A stretch of DNA of 33,121 bases from Micromonospora sp. BL4 (GTDB lineage Bacteria; Actinomycetota; Actinomycetes; Mycobacteriales; Micromonosporaceae). Below are positions 14,712 through 21,027 of the stretch, one piece after another (the first letter of the stretch is position 1; each line of letters opens with the position of its first letter). Made by a program: the position numbers and the translations under genes. Below the pieces are notes generated by a model. The model had not been told where the DNA came from. It ran no database searches and saw nothing but the letters and a program-made list of their open reading frames with translations. The stretch lies in contig NZ_RCVJ01000051.1 in assembly GCF_003667505.1 (NCBI RefSeq), positions 1 through 33,121 on the forward strand. The letters run 5' to 3'.

Positions 14712-15100
14712 TGAAGGTCCTCTCCGTCACGGTGGGTTCCCTGGCCGATGCTAGGTGGCATCGGCAACCACCCGGCCGGGTCGGAGTCGATCGACGAGGT
14801 GCGACACGCCGATGTCACACGGGGCGGGCATCATTGGTGGGCCGGTTGTCGGGCGCGTCGGGCCGGGACCGCTACCCTGGTCCGGCGATGCGTCGGTTCC
14901 GACCGGTCGTCGAGTGATCAGATAACGAAAAGCACTGAGTGATCAGATAACGAAAAGTTCGGATATGGGCGACTTGGTGTGCCCGGATCCGCGAATTGCT
15001 CATCCCGAGGGGTGGCGACCGAGGCCGTCAAAGGAATACTGTCGGTCGCGGCCCGCGTACTGATGAGGCGCCCGGGGGACGGGCGGGTGGAGGTGCTCGC
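14712..15100. other. 389-nt intergenic region with direct repeats, no clear gene
   Basis: Contains a possible promoter TACCCT (14873-14878) 9 nt before an ATG that opens only a 9-codon frame (14888-14917), then two AT-rich direct repeats (14912-14957), then the leader of the STAS gene with a TACTGT hexamer at 15037-15042. The local drop in GC around 14912-14960 is the most conspicuous in this part of the window. Confidence 0.55.
14912..14957. repeat. 25-nt-period direct repeat (two copies)
   Basis: GAGTGATCAGATAACGAAAA followed by G occurs at 14912-14932 and again identically at 14937-14957, joined by CACT. Each copy contains the palindrome TGATCA, and CACTGAGTG bridges the copies. It lies ~145-190 nt upstream of the STAS gene. 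An operator or a small duplication are both possible. Confidence 0.85.
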
Positions 15101-15463
15101 GTGAGCCTGTCGATCGTGAAGTCGGTTTTGTCCGGTGGTGTCGTGGAGATCGCCCCCCGGGGCGAGATCGACGTCGACACAGCGTACGAGGTGCGCGAGG
15201 CGATCGCGGAGGTGCTGGCCAAGGGCCGCCCGCTGCGCATCGAGCTGAACATGAGGCTCGTTACCTTCATCGACTCCGTCGGCATCAGCGCGATGGTGGC
15301 CGGCTTCCAGACCGCCGAGGTCAGCGGCGTCAAGCTGGTGGTCACCGAGCCGAGCCGGTTCGTGCACCGGCAGCTCTGGGTGACCGGCCTGCTCGGCCTC
15401 TTCGGCGCCCCGGAGCCCTACTTCGCCGGCAACGCCACCCCCGAGGTGCTCCCCGGCGCCTGA
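15101..15463 (+). CDS. STAS-domain anti-sigma factor antagonist
   Basis: 120 residues spanning one STAS domain. Beta strands and helices follow the SpoIIAA/RsbV pattern, and the key site FIDSVGIS contains Asp58-Ser59, the serine normally phosphorylated by a partner anti-sigma kinase. Unphosphorylated antagonists of this class release a sigma factor by binding the anti-sigma factor. Neither an RsbW-like kinase nor a sigma factor is adjacent, so the partner lies elsewhere. The chosen start is GTG 15101, with GGAGG 7 nt upstream. It converges with surE (26 nt between stops). Confidence 0.88.
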   Translation: MSLSIVKSVLSGGVVEIAPRGEIDVDTAYEVREAIAEVLAKGRPLRIELNMRLVTFIDSVGISAMVAGFQTAEVSGVKLVVTEPSRFVHRQLWVTGLLGLFGAPEPYFAGNATPEVLPGA

Positions 15464-15489
15464 GCGCTGAAACGCCCGACCCGAGCCGG

Positions 15490-16317
15490 TCAGCGCTGTT
15501 CGTCCAGGCCGGCCAGGTCCACGTCGGTCATCTCGGTGACCGCACGGATGGCCGTCACGGACGCGTACCCCGCGGCCAGCAACGCCACGTCCGTGCCGGG
15601 CTGTGCGGCCTGCCCCGGCTCCTCCAACGAGGTACGGACGAAGCCGTGCCCCGATTCGGCCACCGTCATCTGCACCTGACCGAAACTGGCCAGCGTGCCG
15701 CGGCGCACCCCACGCAGCCGACCGTGCGGCAGGTCCGGTGCGTTGACGTTGAGGACGCTCTCGATCGGCGCGGCGGTCAGCCGGGGGAGCAGGTCCAGGG
15801 CGACCCGCGCGGCGGTGCTCCAGTTGCGTTCGGCGTCGCGTACCCGGGCGGCGGCGTCCACCGCGGCGCCACCGCTGGCGGCCGTCGCCTCACCCGCGGA
15901 CAGCACGTCCAGCGAGACCGCCATCGCCCGGCAGCCGTTCGTGGCGGCGGTGAACGCGGCGCCGACCGTTCCCGAGTGCAGCACGGCGCGGCCGGCGTTG
16001 GCGCCCCGGTTGATGCCGGAGAGCACCACCGACGGCGGCGGACCGAACGCGCCGTGCAGCGCGATCAGCGTGATGAAGCCCGGGGAACCACCCACCCCGT
16101 ACGCCGGCACGCCCGTCAGATCCGTCAGCGGGTGCTCGTGCACCACCACGCGCCCGTCCTGCTCCATGGCGCTCATGGCGGCGCTGGTGCCGCTCGCCTC
16201 CTCCAGCGGCGCGGCGACCACCACGTCCAGGCCCCGCTGCGTCGCCGCCCAGGCCAACGCCTGGATGCCCGGCGCGGCGATCCCGTCGTCGTTGGTGACC
16301 AGCACGCGCAGCGTCAT
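15490..16317 (-). CDS. surE: 5'/3'-nucleotidase SurE
   Basis: 275 residues. SurE is a metal-dependent phosphatase that removes phosphate from nucleoside 5'/3'-monophosphates in the cytoplasm. The N-terminal motif VTNDDGIAAPGI supplies metal ligands Asp10-Asp11; SGTSAAMS (42-49) and SGINRGANAG (Asn103) are the other conserved metal/phosphate-site segments. Its ATG overlaps the stop of the PfkB kinase gene by 4 nt, giving a coupled kinase-phosphatase pair, which suggests balanced handling of a sugar or nucleoside phosphate. Confidence 0.93.
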   Translation of the reverse strand: MTLRVLVTNDDGIAAPGIQALAWAATQRGLDVVVAAPLEEASGTSAAMSAMEQDGRVVVHEHPLTDLTGVPAYGVGGSPGFITLIALHGAFGPPPSVVLSGINRGANAGRAVLHSGTVGAAFTAATNGCRAMAVSLDVLSAGEATAASGGAAVDAAARVRDAERNWSTAARVALDLLPRLTAAPIESVLNVNAPDLPHGRLRGVRRGTLASFGQVQMTVAESGHGFVRTSLEEPGQAAQPGTDVALLAAGYASVTAIRAVTEMTDVDLAGLDEQR

Positions 16318-17291
16318 CGCTCGACCGCCCGGTCGGCCAGTTCGTCGGGGGTGGTCCGCTCCTGCTGTCGGGTGTCCGCCGGGACCAACCGGACCCGCTC
16401 CACCAGACCGGTGATCGAGTCCAGCCGCCCGGTGCCCAGGCCGTGCCGGGTCACGTTCAGCGCTCCGGCGGCGGCGCCGGTCCGGATGGCGGTCCGGATG
16501 TCACCGCCGCCGGCCACCACGGCGGCCACCCCGGCGGTCATCGAGTCGCCCGCGCCGCGCGGGTCGGCCGCCTGCAACCGGGGCATCTCCACCTCGAACA
16601 GCTCCCCGTCGATGAGCGCGAGCGCCGGCTCGTCGGCCCGGCTCACCACCACCGTCTCGGCGCCGGCGGCGTGCAACTCGTACATCGCCCGGGTCAGCTC
16701 CGCGGTCTCCTCGTTGCGGGCGCGGCCGTCGCGGATCAGTTCCTCATGGCTGACCTTCAGGAAGAACACCCCGCTGTCCAGCACCGCGCCGAGGTGATCG
16801 CCGGATAGGTCGACCACCACCCGGCCGCCGTTGGCACCGAGATCCGCGGCGAAGCGCCGGTACAGGTCGGCCGGGACGAGCCACGGCTCGTTGGGTCCAC
16901 TGAGCACGCTCACCGGCGCCCGCAGCCCCTCGCCGAGGGCCAGGTTGTACAACTCGTCCAGCTCGTGTCGGCTCAGTGGCTGCCCGGGCACGTCCGCGAT
17001 CTCCTGCCGGGACCCGTCCCGGCGGTCGTGCACGTACCCGCCGCTGCCGGAGTCCCGGACCACCACCTTGAGGTCCACGCCCTCGCTGACGAGCAGCGGC
17101 TCCAGCACCTGGCCGATCTCGCCGCCGAGCGCGGCGCAGAGCACCACGTCGACCCCGAGCGACATCACCATGCGGGCCTGCCAGACACCCTGCCCACCCG
17201 GGTGCAGGTGCAGCTCGGGCTGGCCGTTCGGCTGGTCCACGGTCACCGTCAGCTGCGGCGTGGGGGCGAACACCATCACGTGCCCGCTCAC
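16314..17291 (-). CDS. PfkB-family carbohydrate kinase (1-phosphofructokinase-like)
   Basis: 325 residues from GTG 17291. The PfkB fold shows PGGQGVWQARMVMSLG (31-46), matching the GGxGxNxAxxLxxLG signature with Trp in place of the usual Asn, and DPRGAGDSMTAG (243-254) with catalytic Asp249. Such kinases phosphorylate sugars or sugar phosphates; closest in feel to 1-phosphofructokinase, but the substrate is not certain. No SD sits before GTG 17291. A strong GAGGGAGGG is placed for ATG 17308, whose 6-codon frame ends at a TGA overlapping this GTG, so translation may be coupled to a tiny leader. ATG 17276 is the next alternative. Confidence 0.85.
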   Translation of the reverse strand: MSGHVMVFAPTPQLTVTVDQPNGQPELHLHPGGQGVWQARMVMSLGVDVVLCAALGGEIGQVLEPLLVSEGVDLKVVVRDSGSGGYVHDRRDGSRQEIADVPGQPLSRHELDELYNLALGEGLRAPVSVLSGPNEPWLVPADLYRRFAADLGANGGRVVVDLSGDHLGAVLDSGVFFLKVSHEELIRDGRARNEETAELTRAMYELHAAGAETVVVSRADEPALALIDGELFEVEMPRLQAADPRGAGDSMTAGVAAVVAGGGDIRTAIRTGAAAGALNVTRHGLGTGRLDSITGLVERVRLVPADTRQQERTTPDELADRAVER

Positions 17292-17308
17292 CGGTCGTAC
17301 CCGTTCAT
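17288..17308 (-). other. Possible 6-codon leader ORF coupled to the PfkB kinase
   Basis: ATG 17308 reads MNGYDR then TGA. GAGGGAGGG lies 7 nt upstream, the best SD in this leader, and the stop overlaps the kinase GTG (GTGA). It could be a real leader peptide, or a sign that the kinase N-terminus suffered a frameshift. Confidence 0.35.
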
Positions 17309-17469
17309 GCTCACGCCCTCCCTCGTCCTCACAAATGGTGTTTCCCCGTCCACCGTCCGTAGTGGGAAACGCGGTGTGCATGCCGAGGCAACGGTCCGTG
17401 TCCCTCCGGGCGTTGCCACCCCGACCGGGGTACGGGACGATCGTGCGACCAACGACGGCGGGAGACGGT

Positions 17470-17937
17470 GTGCTCAGGAGCGATACCTTCAGCTACACCG
17501 TCCAGGCCCGCTGCACACCCCAGGAGGCGGCGGCCCTGCTGAGCGACCTGACCCGGCAGGGTGAGCTGCACCCGCTGATCGTCAGGGTCCGCCGGTTGCC
17601 ACCGCGGCCCGGGGCTCAGGCCAGCTACGTGATCAGCGACCGGCTGGCCGCCGGCCCGCTGCGCTTCCGGACCAGCTACCAGGCGGACGTGCTGATCAGC
17701 GAGGACGACGAGATCGTCATGGTGGCCCGTCAGTGGCCGGCCACCACGGTACGCAACCACACCCGGCTGCGCGGCGAGCCGGACGGCCTGGTCCGGATCG
17801 ACGTCGAGATCACCCTGACCGCGCCGGCGCCGCTGTTCCGGTACGCGTTCCGCCAGGCCCAGGCGGCCCACCTGGCCCTGGCCACCCGACTGGGCGCGGC
17901 CCTGGACCGCCCCGGCGAGACCCCACCCACCACCTGA
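17470..17937 (+). CDS. SRPBCC-superfamily (polyketide cyclase/START-like) protein
   Basis: 155 residues from GTG 17470, with GGGAGA 5 nt upstream. The pattern fits the SRPBCC hydrophobic-cavity fold: an N-terminal strand (DTFSYTVQARCTPQEAAALL), helix, curved sheet, and a long C-terminal helix (FRYAFRQAQAAHLALATRLG). These proteins bind lipids or aromatic ligands; catalytic residues are not diagnosable here. The open frame extends far upstream but that part is a shadow of the kinase. Divergent from the PfkB/SurE pair. Confidence 0.75.
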   Translation: MLRSDTFSYTVQARCTPQEAAALLSDLTRQGELHPLIVRVRRLPPRPGAQASYVISDRLAAGPLRFRTSYQADVLISEDDEIVMVARQWPATTVRNHTRLRGEPDGLVRIDVEITLTAPAPLFRYAFRQAQAAHLALATRLGAALDRPGETPPTT

Positions 17938-17963
17938 CCCCCGCGTGCCGCGCGCCGCGCCAA

Positions 17964-18035
17964 GATCGCGCTCGATCCTGGATGCAGTGGTGTCGGCGCG
18001 CCGGGAGGCCACTACATCCTGGTTGTGGCGCGATC
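17964..18035. repeat. Nested inverted repeat between convergent genes
   Basis: Outer arms GATCGCGC (17964-17971) and GCGCGATC (18028-18035) are perfect. Inner arms GGATGCAGTGG (17980-17990) and CCACTACATCC (18009-18019) pair with one G-T mismatch. It overlaps the last codons and stop of the minus-strand membrane protein gene and could serve both genes as terminator. It resembles dispersed palindromic intergenic repeats; it shares CCTGGAT with the window-end repeat. Confidence 0.75.
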
Positions 18036-18539
18036 ACGGCCGGTCCGCACGGCCGCGCCGGCCGCGGCCGCGCGCGCGGCCGGCCGTCGCCCCCACGGCT
18101 TGTACGTGGACAGCACGGTCGCGATGATCATCAGACTGGTCGACACGGCTGGTGCGATCACCAGGTCGGCGCGGTCCCGGGCGGGCAGGGCGGCGCCCAG
18201 CGCGCCGGCGTGCCGCAGGTTCGGGGTGAGCAGGAACAGCACCAGCCCGACCATCACCGTGGTGATCACGAGTTTGACCAGCACCCAGCGATAGCGCAGC
18301 AGGCCCCACGGGGTGAGCAGCGCGCTGGCCACGCCGATCAGCCAGACCAGCACGCTCAACGGCGCGAACAGCACGGTGCCGATCAGCGCGGCGACCGGGT
18401 AGACGACGGCCGGGTCGGCGCCGCGCTGTGCCGCGACACCGAGCGTGAGCAGCGTCAGGTCGGCGCCGAGCCAGCCGAGCGAGGTGACCAGGTGCAGGGT
18501 GAGCAGCGCCTTGCGGGCGGTGGGCGGGATCCGACGCAT
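18012..18539 (-). CDS. Four-helix membrane protein, DUF2269-like
   Basis: 175 residues with four hydrophobic segments (about 11-34, 46-76, 84-104, 125-145). The opening ARKALLTLHLVTSLGWLGAD, a His-containing first helix followed by W-x-G-x-D, resembles small actinobacterial membrane proteins of the DUF2269 type. Function unknown. The C-terminus (RTGRDRATTRM) is encoded inside the inverted repeat at 17964-18035, so its natural end may have been altered by repeat insertion. Confidence 0.7.
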   Translation of the reverse strand: MRRIPPTARKALLTLHLVTSLGWLGADLTLLTLGVAAQRGADPAVVYPVAALIGTVLFAPLSVLVWLIGVASALLTPWGLLRYRWVLVKLVITTVMVGLVLFLLTPNLRHAGALGAALPARDRADLVIAPAVSTSLMIIATVLSTYKPWGRRPAARAAAAGAAVRTGRDRATTRM

Positions 18540-18659
18540 ACCAGGATGCTGCCCGCCGGGCCCGGCCGAGACGTCCGTCCGCCGACGACATCCGGGGTAC
18601 GTCCGAGGACGTACCCCGGGCGGGCCGGCGCCCCGGGAGGCGGGGCACCGGCCGGTGGG

Positions 18660-19724
18660 TCAGTACACGGACAGGTGCACGTGGTTGGTGTGGTCGCTGG
18701 ACGGGTCGCCGCCCGCCCCGCTGTACGACTTCCACCCGCTGCTGGGCAGCCAGATCTGTCGGTACCAGATCACGTACAGCACGGCGAGCCGGTCGGCGTT
18801 GCGGATGAAGTACGCGGCCAGGTTGTTGCCGTACGTCTTGTCGCCGCCGGTGGCGTCCCCGCCGAAGCCGCCCTTCTGCGCGGCGAAGTCGCAGGCCCGG
18901 CCCTTCGGGTGTTCGCCGGAGCCGCCGTTGCGGTGGCAGGAGACGTAGCGGGTGAAGCCCGCGGCCTTGGCCTGGTTGAGCGCGTGCAGGGTGCGCGGGG
19001 TGATGCAGCCGGTGGCCGGGGTGGGGTCGTTGACGCTGCACGACTCCGATGGCCAGGAGCCGTCGGAGTTGCGGGGCGCAGCCGTGGCGTTGGCGGCGGA
19101 GGTGCCCCGGTTGGAGCCGCTGTCGGCGGTCGTCCTGGGCTTGGTGGTGGCCACGGTCAGGGCCCGTTCGGCCTGCTCCTTGCGCTTGGCCATGACCGTG
19201 ACCTGCTTGCGCTGCTCACGGATCTCGCCGTCCAGGGCGACGCGCGTGCGGTTGACCTCGTCCCTGGTGGCGATGAGGTCGCGCAGCGCGCGGTCCTCGT
19301 TGGCGGCGACCGCGTCGAGCGTGACGGCCCGGTCCATGAAGCCCTCGGGATTGCTGCTGTTGAGCAGCGCCGACACCGTGCCGAGCCGGCCGGTGCGGTA
19401 GGCCAGCCCGGCGATCTCGTCGACCTTGCCGCTGCGTGCCGTCAGTTCGGTCTCGGTGGTCTTGAGCTGGGTGGCGAGTTGCTGCTGCCGCTGTACGGAG
19501 GTGGCCAGGGCGCGCTTCGCGTCCAGGTAGCCCTTGCTGGCCGCCTCCAGTTGAGCGCGCAGCGCCGGGGTGCCGCCCTCTTCGTCGCCGTCGGGTGCCG
19601 CGGCGGCCCGCTGGCCGGTCGGGGGAGCGGCCGAGGCGGCGCCGGCCGGGATCGCGACGCCGAGGGCGAACATCGCGACGATCAGAGCCGCCAGTCGGGC
19701 GGCGGGTGGTCGTGCTGGTACCAC
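18660..19724 (-). CDS. Secreted coiled-coil cell-envelope protein under c-di-AMP riboswitch control
   Basis: 354 residues from GTG 19724, with GGAAGGA 8 nt upstream. A signal peptide (residues 1 to ~33, ending AASA) is followed by an extended Gln/Lys/Glu-rich coiled coil (~53-185, ALRAQLEAASKGYLDAKRAL and on), as in NlpC/P60- and RipA-like wall proteins. A Ser/Thr-rich linker leads to a C-terminal domain (~235-354) with cysteines (SESCSVND, TGCITP, RYVSCHR, GRACDF) and conserved SSDHTNHVHLSVY at the end. The C-terminal domain is common in secreted actinobacterial proteins of uncertain activity (ARB_07466-like). The c-di-AMP leader links it to wall remodelling. The longer frame to 19817 is riboswitch RNA, not protein. 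Confidence 0.82.
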   Translation of the reverse strand: MVPARPPAARLAALIVAMFALGVAIPAGAASAAPPTGQRAAAAPDGDEEGGTPALRAQLEAASKGYLDAKRALATSVQRQQQLATQLKTTETELTARSGKVDEIAGLAYRTGRLGTVSALLNSSNPEGFMDRAVTLDAVAANEDRALRDLIATRDEVNRTRVALDGEIREQRKQVTVMAKRKEQAERALTVATTKPRTTADSGSNRGTSAANATAAPRNSDGSWPSESCSVNDPTPATGCITPRTLHALNQAKAAGFTRYVSCHRNGGSGEHPKGRACDFAAQKGGFGGDATGGDKTYGNNLAAYFIRNADRLAVLYVIWYRQIWLPSSGWKSYSGAGGDPSSDHTNHVHLSVY

Positions 19725-19743
19725 TACGCATGTCCTTCCGTCA

Positions 19744-19853
19744 GCCGCCGACCGGGTTAGCTGACGGGTTCGGGACGGAAGATCCCTACCGCTGACGCGG
19801 ATGCACCCCAGGAACATGGTTCCCCGGTTCGCCCACTCGGGCGATTAGGCGGC
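19744..19853 (-). ncRNA. c-di-AMP riboswitch (ydaO/yuaA type)
   Basis: The minus strand reads the conserved actinobacterial ydaO core: GAACCGGGGAACCATG, then CCTGGGGTGCATCCGC, AGCGGTAGGGATCTTCCG, TCCCGAACCCGTCAGCTAAC and CCGGTCGGCGGC. The 5' GCCGCC (19848-19853) can pair with the 3' GGCGGC (19744-19749) to close P1. It ends ~20 nt before the GTG of a secreted coiled-coil protein. In actinobacteria this class precedes cell-wall hydrolase and resuscitation-factor genes and switches them off when c-di-AMP is high. Identification is by recalled consensus. Confidence 0.88.
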
Positions 19854-19901
19854 GACCACCACCGGCGCCGGGAGGGCGCCGCCGGGTGGAGGCCGGGACC
19901 G

Positions 19902-19907
19902 AGCCTA
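19902..19907 (-). promoter_or_regulatory. Candidate -10 element for the riboswitch transcript
   Basis: TAGGCT on the minus strand lies ~50 nt before the aptamer. No good -35 is seen. Confidence 0.3.
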
Positions 19908-20003
19908 CCGGTGCCGGTGGGGCGAATGCAGCCGATGTGACGGACGGTGCGTGCGTTGTCACGCGAAATTCCGGCTAAAGCGAGTAGAACTCCCGAAATG
20001 CCA

Positions 20004-20921
20004 TTACCATTCGACCGAACCGCAGGCCCCGGGGGCCGCGCCGGGTTCGATCTGCAACGTCGCGTGCTCGATCCGGAAGTCCTCGTGCAGGGCGGTACGC
20101 GCCGCGGTGAGCACCGCACCGACATCGGCGCCGGGGGCCATGGTCAGGTGCGCGGAGGCCACCTCCATGCCCGAGGTGAGCGTCCAGACGTGCAGGTCGT
20201 GCACCTCGACCACGCCGGGCACCTCGGCCAGCCGGTCGTGCACGGCGGTCACCTGCAGGTGTTCCGGGGCGGCCTGCACCAGGATGCGGACCGCGGCCCG
20301 TCCCAGCCGCCAGGTGCGCGGCAGGATGAACACGCCGATGGCGACCGCGACGAGTGGGTCGGCCCACCACCAGTCGGTGACCTGGATGAGCAGCGCCGCG
20401 CCGATCACGCCGAGCGAGCCGAGCAGGTCGCCGAGCACCTCCAGGTAGGCGCCCTGGAGGTTGATGCTCTCCCGTGCCCCCGCGCGCAGCAGCGCGAAGG
20501 CGGCCACGTTGGCGAGCAGGCCGAGCACGGCCACCGCGAGCATCGGTCCGGCCAGCACCTCGTGCGGGTCGCCGAACCGGCCGATCGCCTCGATCACCAC
20601 GTAGACCGCGACGCCGGAGAGCAGGACGGCGTTGGCCAGCGCGGCGAGCACCTCGAGTCGGTAGAGCCCGAAGGTGCGTTGCGGGTCGCCGGTGGCCCGC
20701 CGGGTGGCGGTGATCGCGGCGAGCGCCATCCCGATGCCGAGCACGTCGGTGAACATGTGCCCGGCGTCGGAGAGCAGGGCCAGTGAGCCGGTGTGGAACG
20801 CGGCCACCGCCTCGACCACCATCAGGGTGGCGAGCAGCCCGAACGCGGTCCAGAGCCGCCCCCGGTGCTGGTGCGCGGCGTTGGCGACCGACCCATGGTG
20901 GTGGTCATGACCTGCGCCCAC
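20004..20921 (-). CDS. Cation diffusion facilitator (Zn/Co/Cd-type) metal exporter
   Basis: 305 residues from GTG 20921, with GGAGGG 8-9 nt upstream. CDF proteins export divalent metals from cytoplasm by proton antiport. The short N-terminus is His-rich (GHDHHHG, HQH). Six helices follow; TM2 has the metal site SDAGHMFTD (His55, Asp59). In TM5 the equivalent reads YLEVLGD (Glu161, Asp165), Glu replacing the usual His. A cytosolic C-terminal domain (~205-305, VHDLHVWTL and HATLQIEPG) is the dimerization domain. The stop is TAA. It lies 107 nt after helD with its own promoter overlapped by a repeat that looks like a metal-regulator operator. Confidence 0.92.
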   Translation of the reverse strand: MGAGHDHHHGSVANAAHQHRGRLWTAFGLLATLMVVEAVAAFHTGSLALLSDAGHMFTDVLGIGMALAAITATRRATGDPQRTFGLYRLEVLAALANAVLLSGVAVYVVIEAIGRFGDPHEVLAGPMLAVAVLGLLANVAAFALLRAGARESINLQGAYLEVLGDLLGSLGVIGAALLIQVTDWWWADPLVAVAIGVFILPRTWRLGRAAVRILVQAAPEHLQVTAVHDRLAEVPGVVEVHDLHVWTLTSGMEVASAHLTMAPGADVGAVLTAARTALHEDFRIEHATLQIEPGAAPGACGSVEW

Positions 20922-20956
20922 GAGACCACCCTCCGTCGTCGGTCCGGACCCGGTCA

Positions 20957-20985
20957 AATGTATGCTCACATCGCTATGTATGCAA
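20957..20985 (-). promoter_or_regulatory. Promoter with overlapping repeat operator for the CDF exporter
   Basis: On the minus strand TTGCAT (20985-20980) and TACATT (20962-20957) are 17 nt apart, a good sigma-70 type pair. The same bases contain ATGTATGC twice (20958-20965 and 20976-20983), 18 bp apart, suggesting a repressor of ArsR/SmtB or similar type blocks the promoter. No regulator gene is adjacent. Confidence 0.6.
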
Positions 20986-21027
20986 GTGTACGGCCGTCGT
21001 CCGTCCGGCGGGGCTCGCCGCCGCAGG

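Noticed and set aside
14711..14942. Plus-strand frames of 64-68 codons in the region before the STAS gene
   Set aside because: No SD, no domain, overlap regulatory repeats; composition of chance frames.
19725..19817. N-terminal extension (MFLGC...) of the secreted coiled-coil protein
   Set aside because: This is the 3' half of the c-di-AMP riboswitch translated by chance.
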